Source: Microbispora sp. ZYX-F-249 (GTDB lineage: Bacteria; Actinomycetota; Actinomycetes; Streptosporangiales; Streptosporangiaceae). From it: a stretch of DNA of 64,000 nucleotides. Position numbers and translations under genes: made by a program. Positions within the stretch are counted from its first letter, which is position 1. Each line of letters starts with the position of its first letter. The notes below the pieces were generated by a model that saw only the letters and a program-made list of their open reading frames with translations, was not told the origin of the DNA and did no database searches. Of the stretch, positions 25,201 to 33,297 are shown in pieces. The stretch covers positions 1 to 64,000 of the forward strand of contig NZ_JBDJAW010000017.1 of the NCBI RefSeq assembly GCF_039649665.1. The letters are read 5' to 3'.

Positions 25201-25383
25201 GAGGCGCTGTACGCGACGGGGTACTACGGCGAGGCCGACGACGCGATGGCCCGCACGCTCGATCTCGCCGACCGGATCGACGCGCGCGCCGGGCAGCACG
25301 TACGCGAGCAGCTGTTCCGGACCCAGAACGCCCGGCCGGGCCTGCGGGGCGGCCTGCGCGTGGTCGACGGACTCGGCCGCTGA
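22267..25383 (+). CDS. AfsR/SARP-family regulator (BTAD–NB-ARC–TPR)
   Basis: A 1038-aa regulator from GTG 22267, with AAAGGAG 6 bp upstream. Residues about 1–95 form an OmpR-type winged helix (EFRLLGALEVTADG) and about 100–245 the BTAD domain. A P-loop ATPase follows (GRAGIGKTTIAVH near 315, KMLIVLDDVSNESQ near 395). From about residue 700 to the end it is TPR repeats (GQAEMLYTIGSLSFSEQRFD and similar). AfsR-like proteins activate secondary metabolism in response to signals sensed by the C-terminal part. It flanks the enediyne train and follows the small secreted-peptide gene, so it is a strong candidate for cluster control. Confidence 0.92.
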   Translation: MEFRLLGALEVTADGQRLDLGGVRQHTVLAVLLLEANRPVPVHRLMEAIYGDDPPATSRAQVQICISALRRLFGAYGGEQMIVTRSQGYAFRIDSERIDTHHFESLVLKARQARDNRGLEEAVRHYRDALALWRGPALEGIESRIVQSAASWLDEERLAANEDCVQLELDLGRHHEVVSELRRLVEEHPLRERLLGQLMTALYRSGRQAEALQVYRDARRMMIDELGIEPNERLQQLEHAILTADESLDPPSRETVRVAAEPPPPPAPVAVPGMLPAGIADFIGRHGQVEEIRQRLTRVSDGAARFAVPIVAIAGRAGIGKTTIAVHAAHSVADAFPDGQLFADMHGGISRPVSPMQVLERFLRALGVPGNSLPDGLEERAETYRTLLADRKMLIVLDDVSNESQVLPLLPGNPASGVIVTSRSRLVGLAGAMHVDVDLFDTTQSVDLLSQVAGQERVESEKSSAEVLAELCGHLPLALRIAGARLAARPHWSVDQLVERLRDETRRLDELMHGEMGIRASISLTYEGISEEARRLLRRLAILDSHIFSVWTGAALLDRPLVEAQDLLDDLADAHLVEVTSGRGPHTQYRIHDLIRVFARERLAAEEPVAERKAALSRVLGSLLALIGAARIREFGADVLARDEITIPRPLPEKLIDQLVAEPMTWFERERYLLVCGIRQAAQAGFAELCWRLAANAAMFFESRVYLDDWRETHEVALEAARQAGDRRGQAEMLYTIGSLSFSEQRFDEARHELEAAVRLFQEVGDDHRIALAIRSIAVLERINGRFAEAVANYEKALEVFHSAGDHVSAAHTLHSLAQLRLDCDDPDGAKTLLAEALTRSKSGGDRRVTAQVLHRMGQAHLQAGEFGLSAGAFEEALTVVRAIGDSIGEALALHGLGIARLRQGKVVEAEETLRTALQLATDSRHRLAEARVLAGLGELHNALGEPDQAAAHLRRAASLFRGMQMPLYEAQTLIMLSEALYATGYYGEADDAMARTLDLADRIDARAGQHVREQLFRTQNARPGLRGGLRVVDGLGR

Positions 25384-25419
25384 CCGCCTGCTGACGCGCG
25401 GCGGTTCCGACCGCGGACG

Positions 25420-26283
25420 TCAGACGCGGGCGCGGGCGCGGCTCCCCCCCGCGGCTGCGGTCAAGAAGCGCGCGAGCACGGGCGCGAGTGCCGCCGCGCG
25501 GACGTCGGCGCCGTCGTGCCGGCCGTCCGCGGCGCCGGGGTCCGGACCGTCCAGCAGGCACAGCCGCGCGGACGGCAGGATCTCCACCAGCGCCCGGGCC
25601 GCCCCGCGCAGGAACGCCGGGCCGTACGCCCGGCAGGCGACGAGCGCGGGCGCCGTGACACCGGCCCACCGGCGGGCCGGCAGCGGCAGGCCGGACATGG
25701 TCGCGCCCATGACGGCGCCGTCGTAGACGAGGGTGTGCGCGGCGGCCTCGAACGCGCTCCACTGCGGGAGGCGCCGACTCAGCGCGACGCACTCCGCCGA
25801 GGCGCCCGCCGCGCGCCGCAGGTAGAACTCGACCGCGTCCCCCCGTCTGCCCGCCGCCAGCAGTTCGGCGAGCCGGGGAAGGTAGTCCCCCGGCAGCGGG
25901 GGACGGCTGCCGTCGACGACGAACGGCGGTTCGACCAGCGTCAGCCCCGTGACGCCGGGCAGATGGCGGGCGGCTTCGAGGGCGAGGACGGCACCGGAGG
26001 ACAGACCGCACAGCGACGCCACCCCGCCCGCCTCCGCGACGAGGGCCTCGATGTCCTCCACCTCGCGGGCCACCGCGTAGGGGGCCGTGTCCCCGCTGGC
26101 GCCGCGCCCGCGCCGGTCATAGCGGACCACCGTCAGGCTCGGCGCCAGGAGCGCGGACAGGCGCTCCGCCAGTGGGTCGCACGACCGGTGGCGGAGCGCG
26201 CCGCCGACGATGACGACCGGCGGCCCCCCGCCCGTGCGCTCGAAGGCGATGGGGGTTCCGTCGGCGGAGGTGACGATGCTCAT
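25420..26283 (-). CDS. Alpha/beta hydrolase
   Basis: A 287-aa serine hydrolase. The nucleophile elbow is GLSSGA (residues about 93–98). The oxyanion region is VVIVGGALR and RYDRRGRGASGD is the typical early loop. A late histidine in DGRHDG may complete the triad. ATG 26283 lies 19 bp downstream of the flavin oxidase stop, so the two form an operon. The substrate is unknown. It could be a tailoring or detoxification enzyme of the adjacent biosynthetic locus, or unrelated to it. Confidence 0.87.
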   Translation of the reverse strand: MSIVTSADGTPIAFERTGGGPPVVIVGGALRHRSCDPLAERLSALLAPSLTVVRYDRRGRGASGDTAPYAVAREVEDIEALVAEAGGVASLCGLSSGAVLALEAARHLPGVTGLTLVEPPFVVDGSRPPLPGDYLPRLAELLAAGRRGDAVEFYLRRAAGASAECVALSRRLPQWSAFEAAAHTLVYDGAVMGATMSGLPLPARRWAGVTAPALVACRAYGPAFLRGAARALVEILPSARLCLLDGPDPGAADGRHDGADVRAAALAPVLARFLTAAAGGSRARARV

Positions 26284-26301
26284 CGGAGGCCCCGGCGCGG
26301 G

Positions 26302-27672
26302 TCAGCGTCCGGCGGGGCCGGCCGGGGGGATGTTGAGGTTGAGGCGGAAGAAATTGTCGGGGTCGTAGACCCGCTTCACCTCCCGCAGGCGCCGGTGGTC
26401 CTGCGGCGTGTAGGCGGTCTCGGTCCTGGCGGGGTCGCGCAGGAAGTTCAGGAACGACCGCCCGGTGGCGTACGGGCGCAGCGCCTGGCCGGCCTCCTCG
26501 GTGTACGCGTCGAGGATCACCGACAGCGACGCGCTGCGATGGCCCACCGGCCCGGCGTCCGGTCCCGGCGCGGCGATGGCGCCGCCCCAGTGGCGGATCT
26601 CCACGGTGGTGACCGGCGATCCGGGGCCGGCCGCCCGCACCAGCGCCTCGATCACCGGATCGGGCAGCGTGTCGAACAACTCGACGTGCACGGGGGCGGT
26701 GCCGCCCATGTCGGCCTGCGCGAACGGCGTCGACCGCATGCCGTCCAGCAGCACCGGGCCCGCGGCCTCCCACAGGGGCCGCAGCAGCGTGCGGGCCTCC
26801 TCCGCCTCGCCCGCGTACATCGCCTGGATGCCGATCACCTGTCTGCCGCGCAGGTCCACGGGCAGGCCGGGCTCGTCCGGCATCCGGGTGAGCAGGATCG
26901 CCGTGCTCAGCTCGGCGGGCGCGTAGTCCGTTATCCAGTCCCGGTACAGCGCGAGCGTCTCGGCGGCCCGGTCGGCGGCGAAGAAGACGGTTCCCGCCTG
27001 CACACGGGAGACGGGGTAAAGCTGGAACTCCAGCGAGGTCACGACGCCGAAGTTCCCGCCGCCGCCGCGTAGCGCCCAGAACAGGTCCGCGTGCCGGTCG
27101 GCGCTCGCCGTGGCGATCCTGCCCTCCGCCGTCACCACCTCGGCACGGAGCACGCTGTCGGCGGCGAAGCCGTACTTGCGGGCGAGCCAGCCGAGCCCGC
27201 CGCCCAGGGTGTAGCCGGTCACCCCGACCGACGGCACCGGGCCGGCCAGCGGCGCCAGGCCGAACCGCGCGGCCTCGGCGAGCACCTGCCCCCACTGGGC
27301 TCCGGGGGCGACCCGGGCGGTCCGCGTGGCCGGGTCCACCGCCACCGACGCCATGCCGCCGGTCCTGAGCAGGAGACCGCCGTCGCACGCGACCTGCGTG
27401 CCGTGGCCGGTCGCCTGGACCGCGAAGGGCAGGTCGTGCTCGCGGGCGGTGACGATCGCGGCCCGCACGTCCTCCGGTCCCGTCGCCTCGGCGATCAGCG
27501 CCGGCCTCGGATCGATGTCCGAGTACGGCGCCTCCCGCAGCGCGTCGTACCCGGCTTCGTCCGGCAGGAGCACCGCGCCGCCGAACTCTCGGCGCAGGCG
27601 GCGCGCCGCCGCCTCGCCGCCGGGCGCGGCGTCCCGTGCCTCGTACGGCTGCCGCCGGACCTGCTGGCTCAT
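26302..27672 (-). CDS. BBE-like FAD-linked oxidase
   Basis: A 456-aa berberine-bridge-enzyme-type flavoprotein of the VAO/PCMH fold. The PCMH segment has VQATGHGTQVACDGG, with the His that would hold FAD covalently. The second-attachment Cys of bicovalent BBE enzymes is absent (GPVPSVGVTGYTLGGG), so attachment is probably mono-covalent. The C-terminus has the BBE signature YDPDNFFRLNLNIPP. No signal peptide, so it is cytosolic. ATG 27672 has GGAAGG 9 bp upstream. It is divergent from a LuxR/ATPase regulator and precedes the alpha/beta hydrolase. Such oxidases are frequent tailoring enzymes in natural-product clusters. Confidence 0.9.
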   Translation of the reverse strand: MSQQVRRQPYEARDAAPGGEAAARRLRREFGGAVLLPDEAGYDALREAPYSDIDPRPALIAEATGPEDVRAAIVTAREHDLPFAVQATGHGTQVACDGGLLLRTGGMASVAVDPATRTARVAPGAQWGQVLAEAARFGLAPLAGPVPSVGVTGYTLGGGLGWLARKYGFAADSVLRAEVVTAEGRIATASADRHADLFWALRGGGGNFGVVTSLEFQLYPVSRVQAGTVFFAADRAAETLALYRDWITDYAPAELSTAILLTRMPDEPGLPVDLRGRQVIGIQAMYAGEAEEARTLLRPLWEAAGPVLLDGMRSTPFAQADMGGTAPVHVELFDTLPDPVIEALVRAAGPGSPVTTVEIRHWGGAIAAPGPDAGPVGHRSASLSVILDAYTEEAGQALRPYATGRSFLNFLRDPARTETAYTPQDHRRLREVKRVYDPDNFFRLNLNIPPAGPAGR

Positions 27673-27824
27673 CTGAACAACCTTCCCTCGTTCCCGTGTC
27701 CACGGCGATCGGGCCGTCGGCCGCCGCCCTGCTCCTGGCTCCGATTCAGGCTCGCGCGGGCGAGCCTCAGGGGCATCCGTGGTCACCACGGATTCACCAC
27801 GCAAGGTCCACGGAGCCGCCGCGT

Positions 27825-30599
27825 ATGGGCGAAGATGTTGCGGTGACGTGGACGGGTCGGGGCGAGGTGTCCGCACGTGAGGCCGAGGTGCTCGAGGCGC
27901 TCGCCGCACGGATGTCGAACGCTCAGATCGCGCACCGGCTGCACATCTCGGTGCGCACGGTGGAAAGCCACGTGTCGTCGTTGCTCCGCAAGTACGGCGT
28001 CGCCGACCGGCGTGCGCTCGCGGCGCTCGCGGAGCGGGCCGGTTCCGCCGAGCGGCCGCCGGACGGACGGCTGACCGGCCTGCCCGCGGCCCGGACGTCG
28101 TTCGTCGGACGCGAGCGGGAGCGCGAGTCGGTGCTCGCGGCGTTCGAGACCTCGCGCCTGGTGACCCTGCTCGGTCCCGGCGGGGTCGGCAAGACCCGGC
28201 TGGCGGCGGTGACGGCCGAGGCCGCGGCCGCGTCGTTCCCCTCGGGCGGCGCGTTCGTGGACCTGGTGCCGGTGAGCGGAGGCTTCGTCGCCCAGGCCGT
28301 GGCCACCGCACTGGACGTCACCGAGCGTCCCCGGCAGCCGCTGGACGACGCCCTGGCCGAGCGCATCGGCCGGGGCCGGTCACTGCTGGTGCTCGACAAC
28401 TGTGAGCACCTTCTCGACGAAGTCGCCGGCTTCGTCGAGCGGGTGCTCGACCTGTGCCCGGGAACCCGGATCCTCGTGACGAGCCGGGCCCGGCTCGGGG
28501 TGCCCGGCGAGCGCACGATCCCGGTCACCCCGCTGCCGGCGGCGCCCGAGGCCGAGCGGCTCTTCCTCGAGCGCGCCGTCGCGGCCGATCCCGATTTCAG
28601 CGCCGACCCCGCCCTGGTCGCCGAGTTGTGCGCCCGGCTCGACGGCATGCCCCTGGCCATCGAACTCGCCGCCGCGCGCAGCGCGTCACTGGGCGCGGAC
28701 GGCCTGCTGGCGGCGCTGGACGACGTGCTGCGGCTGCTCGTCGGCGGGCGCGGTTCCGACGAGAGGCACCGCTCGCTGCGCACGGTCATCGGCTGGAGCC
28801 ACGACCTGCTCGGCGACGACGAGCGGGCGCTCTTCCGGCGGCTCGCCGTGTTCGCGGGCGGCTTCGACCTGGACGCCGCCGTCGCCGTGACCCCCGGAGG
28901 CGACCGGAGTTCGGTCGCCGACGTGCTGGGCCGGCTGGTCGACAAGAGCCTCGTCGTCCACCGCAGGGGCCGGCCGAGCCGATGGCGGCTGCTGCAGACC
29001 GTACGGGCCTTCGCCGCCGACCGGCTCGTCGACAGCGGCGAGGAGGCGGAGATCCGCGGACGGCATCTGGACTGGGCCGCCGCGGCCGCCACGGCCCTGG
29101 AGAGCCGGCTGGCCGGCGAGTGGCAGGGCGGCGGATGGCGCGACGACTTCGACGCCGTCGCCGACGACCTGCGCGCGGCGCTCTCGGCCGCCCCTCCCGG
29201 CCGGGCGGCCGCGCACCGGCTGGCCCGGGCGCTGGGGCATCTCACCTACGCGCGGCGGTTCCTCACCGAGTCCCTGCGGCACAACCTGGAGGCCGCGGAC
29301 CGGGCTCCGGCACCGCGCGAGGCCGCCCTCGACCTGCGCAACGCCGCCGACGGGGCGCACGCCGTCGCCTCCTCGGGCCACGAGTCCTTCGAGCTGCTTC
29401 TCGCCTCGGCCGAGCGGGCCCGCGCGGGCGGCGACGGCGCGGCCCGGGCCATCGCCCTGGCGTCCGCCGTGATCACGGCGAACAGGTTCTCGGCGGGCTT
29501 CTCGGCCGAGATCCCGCACGAGGACCTGTGCGACCTGCTCGACGAGGCGGTCCACGCGGGCGGCGACGACGACCCCGCGGTGCGGGCCGTGCTCACCGCC
29601 GCGGCGGCCTGGAACGCACGGGCGGAGAAGATGAACCCGGATCCCGTCCTCGCCCGCGACGCGGTGCGGGCGGCCCGCGCGACGGGCGATCCCGTGCTCC
29701 TCAGCGCGGCACTCGACGCCGTGAGCGCCGCGGAGACGACGGCGGGGCGGCTGCGGGAGGCGCACCGGGTCACCCAGGAGCGCTTCGCCCTGCTCGCCGC
29801 CATGCCCAGACACGACCCCCGGGCGGCCCCGGAGCTCGTCGACACCTTCACCATGGCCTCGACGTACGCGGTCGCGACCGGCAACCTGGACATCGCCCTG
29901 CGCACCGCGCGGGCGGCCATGGACGACGATCTCCTCGGCCACCACTCCTATCTGTCGGCGGCCACCCTGATCCTCCCGCTGGTGCTCGCCGGGGAGTTCG
30001 CGGAGGCCCTGCGGCACGCCGCCGCCGTGTGGGACGGGTGGCAGCGGGCCGGCAGCCCCACCTCGGGCTGGCTGTCCCCCGCCGTCGCCGCCATCGCGCT
30101 CACGCACGCGCTGGTCGGCGACGAGCACGGTTTCCGCTTCTGGCGGGCCCGCGCCGTCCAGGTCGCGGGCCAGGCCCGCAACCACGCGTCGTTCGCGACG
30201 TTCGCCGACGCCCGCGCCGCCGTCCACCTCGGGTGGCACGGCGACGCGGAACACCTGGTGGAGCTCGCCTTCACCGACTTCCCGCAGGGGCGGTACCAGT
30301 CGTACGCACGGGCGGCGGGAGCGGAGCTCGCCGTGGCCTCCGGGCTCCCCGACGCCGGCCGCCGCGTCTCGGTGGCCGCCGAGGGCAACGAGAACGACTG
30401 GGCCGCCGCGTGCCTCGCCCGCGCCGCCGGCCGGCTGCACGGGGACGCGGACGCCCTGCAGGACTCGGTCGAGAGGTGGGAGCGGGTCGGCGCCAGGTTC
30501 GAGCGTGCCTGCACGCTCCTGCTCCTGCCCGCCCGCGCCGCCGAGGGCCGCGCGGAGCTGGCGACCCTGGGCTGCCCCGCGCCCGCCGGCGTCGGGTGA
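27825..30599 (+). CDS. ATPase regulator with N-terminal LuxR HTH
   Basis: About 924 aa. The order is reversed compared with LAL proteins: the LuxR HTH is at residues about 8–75 (VSAREAEVLEALAARMSNAQ, SVRTVESHVSSLLRKYGV), followed by an AfsR/NB-ARC-like ATPase (GPGGVGKTRLAAV near 118, LLVLDNCEHLLDE near 190) and a long helical C-terminal region of probable TPR type. ATG 27825 is chosen with GGAG 9 bp upstream; GTG 27843 is an alternative. It is divergently transcribed from the BBE-like oxidase/hydrolase operon, across 152 bp, which makes that operon its likely target. Confidence 0.88.
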   Translation: MGEDVAVTWTGRGEVSAREAEVLEALAARMSNAQIAHRLHISVRTVESHVSSLLRKYGVADRRALAALAERAGSAERPPDGRLTGLPAARTSFVGRERERESVLAAFETSRLVTLLGPGGVGKTRLAAVTAEAAAASFPSGGAFVDLVPVSGGFVAQAVATALDVTERPRQPLDDALAERIGRGRSLLVLDNCEHLLDEVAGFVERVLDLCPGTRILVTSRARLGVPGERTIPVTPLPAAPEAERLFLERAVAADPDFSADPALVAELCARLDGMPLAIELAAARSASLGADGLLAALDDVLRLLVGGRGSDERHRSLRTVIGWSHDLLGDDERALFRRLAVFAGGFDLDAAVAVTPGGDRSSVADVLGRLVDKSLVVHRRGRPSRWRLLQTVRAFAADRLVDSGEEAEIRGRHLDWAAAAATALESRLAGEWQGGGWRDDFDAVADDLRAALSAAPPGRAAAHRLARALGHLTYARRFLTESLRHNLEAADRAPAPREAALDLRNAADGAHAVASSGHESFELLLASAERARAGGDGAARAIALASAVITANRFSAGFSAEIPHEDLCDLLDEAVHAGGDDDPAVRAVLTAAAAWNARAEKMNPDPVLARDAVRAARATGDPVLLSAALDAVSAAETTAGRLREAHRVTQERFALLAAMPRHDPRAAPELVDTFTMASTYAVATGNLDIALRTARAAMDDDLLGHHSYLSAATLILPLVLAGEFAEALRHAAAVWDGWQRAGSPTSGWLSPAVAAIALTHALVGDEHGFRFWRARAVQVAGQARNHASFATFADARAAVHLGWHGDAEHLVELAFTDFPQGRYQSYARAAGAELAVASGLPDAGRRVSVAAEGNENDWAAACLARAAGRLHGDADALQDSVERWERVGARFERACTLLLLPARAAEGRAELATLGCPAPAGVG

Positions 30600-30618
30600 G
30601 CCGGCGGCGGTCCCGTCC

Positions 30619-33297
30619 TCACCCGGTGTGCCCGTCGAGCTCGTACGGGTTCGGCCCCGGGAGCCCGTCCGTGGCGCGCAGCGCGTACAGGTTGCCGTTC
30701 GAGCCGCCGACGTAGACGAGGCCGTGCGCCACGACCGGCCGGGTCTGGAGGTCGCTGCCGGTCTGGAAGCGCCAGCGGGGCGCGCCGGTGGCCGCGTCCA
30801 GAGCGTGAAGCGTGCCGCCCTGGTCCTGGGCGAAGACGGTGTCTCCGTGGACCGACACCACGGCGGTGATCGGCCTGCTCCAGCGTTCTCGCCCGGTTTC
30901 GGCGTCGAGGGCGTACAGCTTCCGGCTCCCCACAAAGACGATCCCCCGTGACTCGGCCACGCTCCACCAGCCGCTGCCGCCCGCGGTGGTGAGCCGCCAT
31001 CGTTCCCGGCCGGAGGCGGCGTCCAACGCGTAGGTGTGCCCGGCGTGGTCACCGAGGTAGAGGGTGCCGCCGATCAGGACGGGCTCCCCGACCAGGTAGC
31101 CGAAACGCGCGCGCCACCGCACCTTCCCGGTGGCGGGGTCGAACGCGGTCACCGTCGCGTCGCTGACCGCGAAGACGGCCTCCTCGGTCACGGTGAGGTA
31201 ACCGGTCGGGACGGAGTCGGCGGCGCCCAGACGGGAGCGCCAGCGAAGGGCGCCCGTCTTGGCGTCGAGGGCGGACAGCAGGCCCTGTTCCCTGTCCGGC
31301 CGGCCTTCCCGGCTGCTCGCGTGGACGGTGCCGGCGGCCACGGCCACGTCGTCCAGGGAGCCGGGGACACGGGAGCTCCACCGCCGCTTGCCGGTGGCGG
31401 CGTCCAGCGCGAGGACGTGGGCGGAGCAGGCGCCGGTGTACACGTTGACGCCCGCGTACACGCCGCCCTTCTGGATGACGACGTCGCGGGCATCGAACTG
31501 GCGGATCCACCGGGTCCGTCCGGTGGCGGCGTCGATGGCCGCCACTCCGCCGCCCGTGCCGTAGAGCACGCCGTCCACCAGCCTGGGCGCGGCGGGCAAG
31601 GATCTCCACAGAGCCCGCCCGGTGACGGCGTCCAGTGCGTACAGCCCGTCGTCGGCGCCGGCGTACACGACATCACCGTCCACCACGGGGCCGGCCCGGA
31701 CGCCCGCGTCGGCGAGGTAGGTCCAGCCGCCTGTCCGTTGGGGCGGAGGAACCCGCTCCCCCGGCCGGTAGCGGGCCATCAGGTTGTCGCGCACCCGGAC
31801 CGCGGCCAGGCGCTGGAGCAGGCGGGACGGCGACGTGAGATGGACGATGACCGGCCCGACGTTGACGAGCGTCGCGCCGTGGGTCCCGCCGGCATCGTGG
31901 ACCGTGTAGGAGAAGACGCCGTCTCTCTCATCGGCAGGGTCGTAGTCGAAGCTCTCCTGCCCCTTGATCTGCCGGGCCGCGGCGGCGAAGAGCGCGCCGG
32001 CGTCCGGGGACACCCAGCTCACGGAGAGCGAGACGACGTCGCCGTGGTCCTCGGGCGGCACCCAGTCGCAGGTCACGGGCTTGGGCAGCGTGAGGCGGCC
32101 CAGGGACTTGTCTCCGGGGATACGGCGGACGTCCCGGCCGAGGTCGCGCGTGGCGAGCAGGGAGCACGCGTCCGGCCAGTCCCCCGGCGGGACGCCGCCG
32201 AGCGCGACGGGGCCCTTGGGACGTCCGTAGACCGGGCGGAAGGCGATGATCCGGTCGTCGCTGTGGACGAACGCCAGGTGCGAGGTCGCGCCCACGAGAC
32301 TGGCGTTGTGGGGAAGCGGCCGGTCGAGGGGAAACCCGTCGAAACGGCCGGTGTCCCGGTTTCGCGAGACGAGGAAGCCCGGCAGCGGCCAGGCGGCGTT
32401 CTGGTCGAATTCGGAGGGGGACTCGGCGTCGGGGTGATCGCCGACCTCCAGCGGCGGGCTCCAGCGGCCGTCGCCGCCGGCCGGCCACCAAGCGGCCCCG
32501 TCCAGGCGGGAGCCGGGCAGGGGCGTCCCGTCCTCTGTGAAGAGGAACTCGTCGTGGTCCACCACCGCGATGACGAGGCCCGCCGACGCTCTCCTGAACC
32601 AGAGCGGTATGTCGTCGTCCGCGGTGTGCACGGTGGTGACCGGACGCGTCCAGTTCCTTCGTAGCGTGCGCGGATCGAAGGAATCGAGCCGCACGCGGCC
32701 CTGGCCGCAGTGGGTCAGGAGCAGCACGGCCCGGGATGTGGAGCCGGACCGTCCCGCGCAGCCCACCGCCTCGGCGGCCCGCGCCCGGACGCCGCCGGTT
32801 CGCAGGTCGAGCGAGAGCAGGCCGGACTCCCGCTGGAAGACGACGACGCCGTGCTCGGACACCACGGTCTGCGGGGCATTGTCCACCCATTTCCCCGACG
32901 GGGGCAGCGCGTGCCGCCACAGCGGGCCACCGGAAACCAGGTCGTAGCCGTACAGGGTCTCGTCCAGCGATTGTCTCGGACTCCCGGCGAGGACGAGAGT
33001 GCCGGTCGTGGCCCATATGTCGTCGAGGGAGGGGGCGGGCGTGCGGATGGTGCGGCGCACCGCGCCGGTGCCGGCATCGCGTACGGTCACGGTCCCCTCC
33101 GGCGTCGCCGTGACCAGGTTCTCGCCGGACAGGAGGGAGAGCCTGGCCTCCCCGGAGGGGACCGACCACGCCTCCTGCCACCCCACGAGTTCCGGCGGAG
33201 GCCGCCCGTCGTCGGCGGCCGCGACCACGGCGGCCATCGAGAGCGCCACCAGGACCCGGAGGCACCGGGTGATCAGCACGTCCGGCGTCCCCGGCAC
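30619..33297 (-). CDS. Secreted PQQ-type beta-propeller protein
   Basis: An 892-aa exported protein. An N-terminal signal peptide (CLRVLVALSMAAVVAAA) precedes a ~480-residue region with weaker propeller-like repeats. A C-terminal eight-bladed PQQ/BamB-like propeller follows from about residue 540, with recurring blades (VYAGADDGLYALDAVTGRAL, LYLGDHAGHTYALDAASGRE, VYVGGSNGNLYALRATDGLP). No PQQ-dependent dehydrogenase catalytic motif was recognised, so a binding or scaffold role is likelier than catalysis. GTG 33297 overlaps the end of the upstream membrane-protein gene; GTG 33279 is an alternative. The pair probably acts together at the cell surface. Confidence 0.85.
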   Translation of the reverse strand: MPGTPDVLITRCLRVLVALSMAAVVAAADDGRPPPELVGWQEAWSVPSGEARLSLLSGENLVTATPEGTVTVRDAGTGAVRRTIRTPAPSLDDIWATTGTLVLAGSPRQSLDETLYGYDLVSGGPLWRHALPPSGKWVDNAPQTVVSEHGVVVFQRESGLLSLDLRTGGVRARAAEAVGCAGRSGSTSRAVLLLTHCGQGRVRLDSFDPRTLRRNWTRPVTTVHTADDDIPLWFRRASAGLVIAVVDHDEFLFTEDGTPLPGSRLDGAAWWPAGGDGRWSPPLEVGDHPDAESPSEFDQNAAWPLPGFLVSRNRDTGRFDGFPLDRPLPHNASLVGATSHLAFVHSDDRIIAFRPVYGRPKGPVALGGVPPGDWPDACSLLATRDLGRDVRRIPGDKSLGRLTLPKPVTCDWVPPEDHGDVVSLSVSWVSPDAGALFAAAARQIKGQESFDYDPADERDGVFSYTVHDAGGTHGATLVNVGPVIVHLTSPSRLLQRLAAVRVRDNLMARYRPGERVPPPQRTGGWTYLADAGVRAGPVVDGDVVYAGADDGLYALDAVTGRALWRSLPAAPRLVDGVLYGTGGGVAAIDAATGRTRWIRQFDARDVVIQKGGVYAGVNVYTGACSAHVLALDAATGKRRWSSRVPGSLDDVAVAAGTVHASSREGRPDREQGLLSALDAKTGALRWRSRLGAADSVPTGYLTVTEEAVFAVSDATVTAFDPATGKVRWRARFGYLVGEPVLIGGTLYLGDHAGHTYALDAASGRERWRLTTAGGSGWWSVAESRGIVFVGSRKLYALDAETGRERWSRPITAVVSVHGDTVFAQDQGGTLHALDAATGAPRWRFQTGSDLQTRPVVAHGLVYVGGSNGNLYALRATDGLPGPNPYELDGHTG

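Noticed and set aside
30619-33297. PQQ-dependent alcohol dehydrogenase
   Set aside because: Blade repeats are present, but I see no catalytic Asp/Ca-site motif or disulfide typical of the enzymes, and no PQQ genes nearby.
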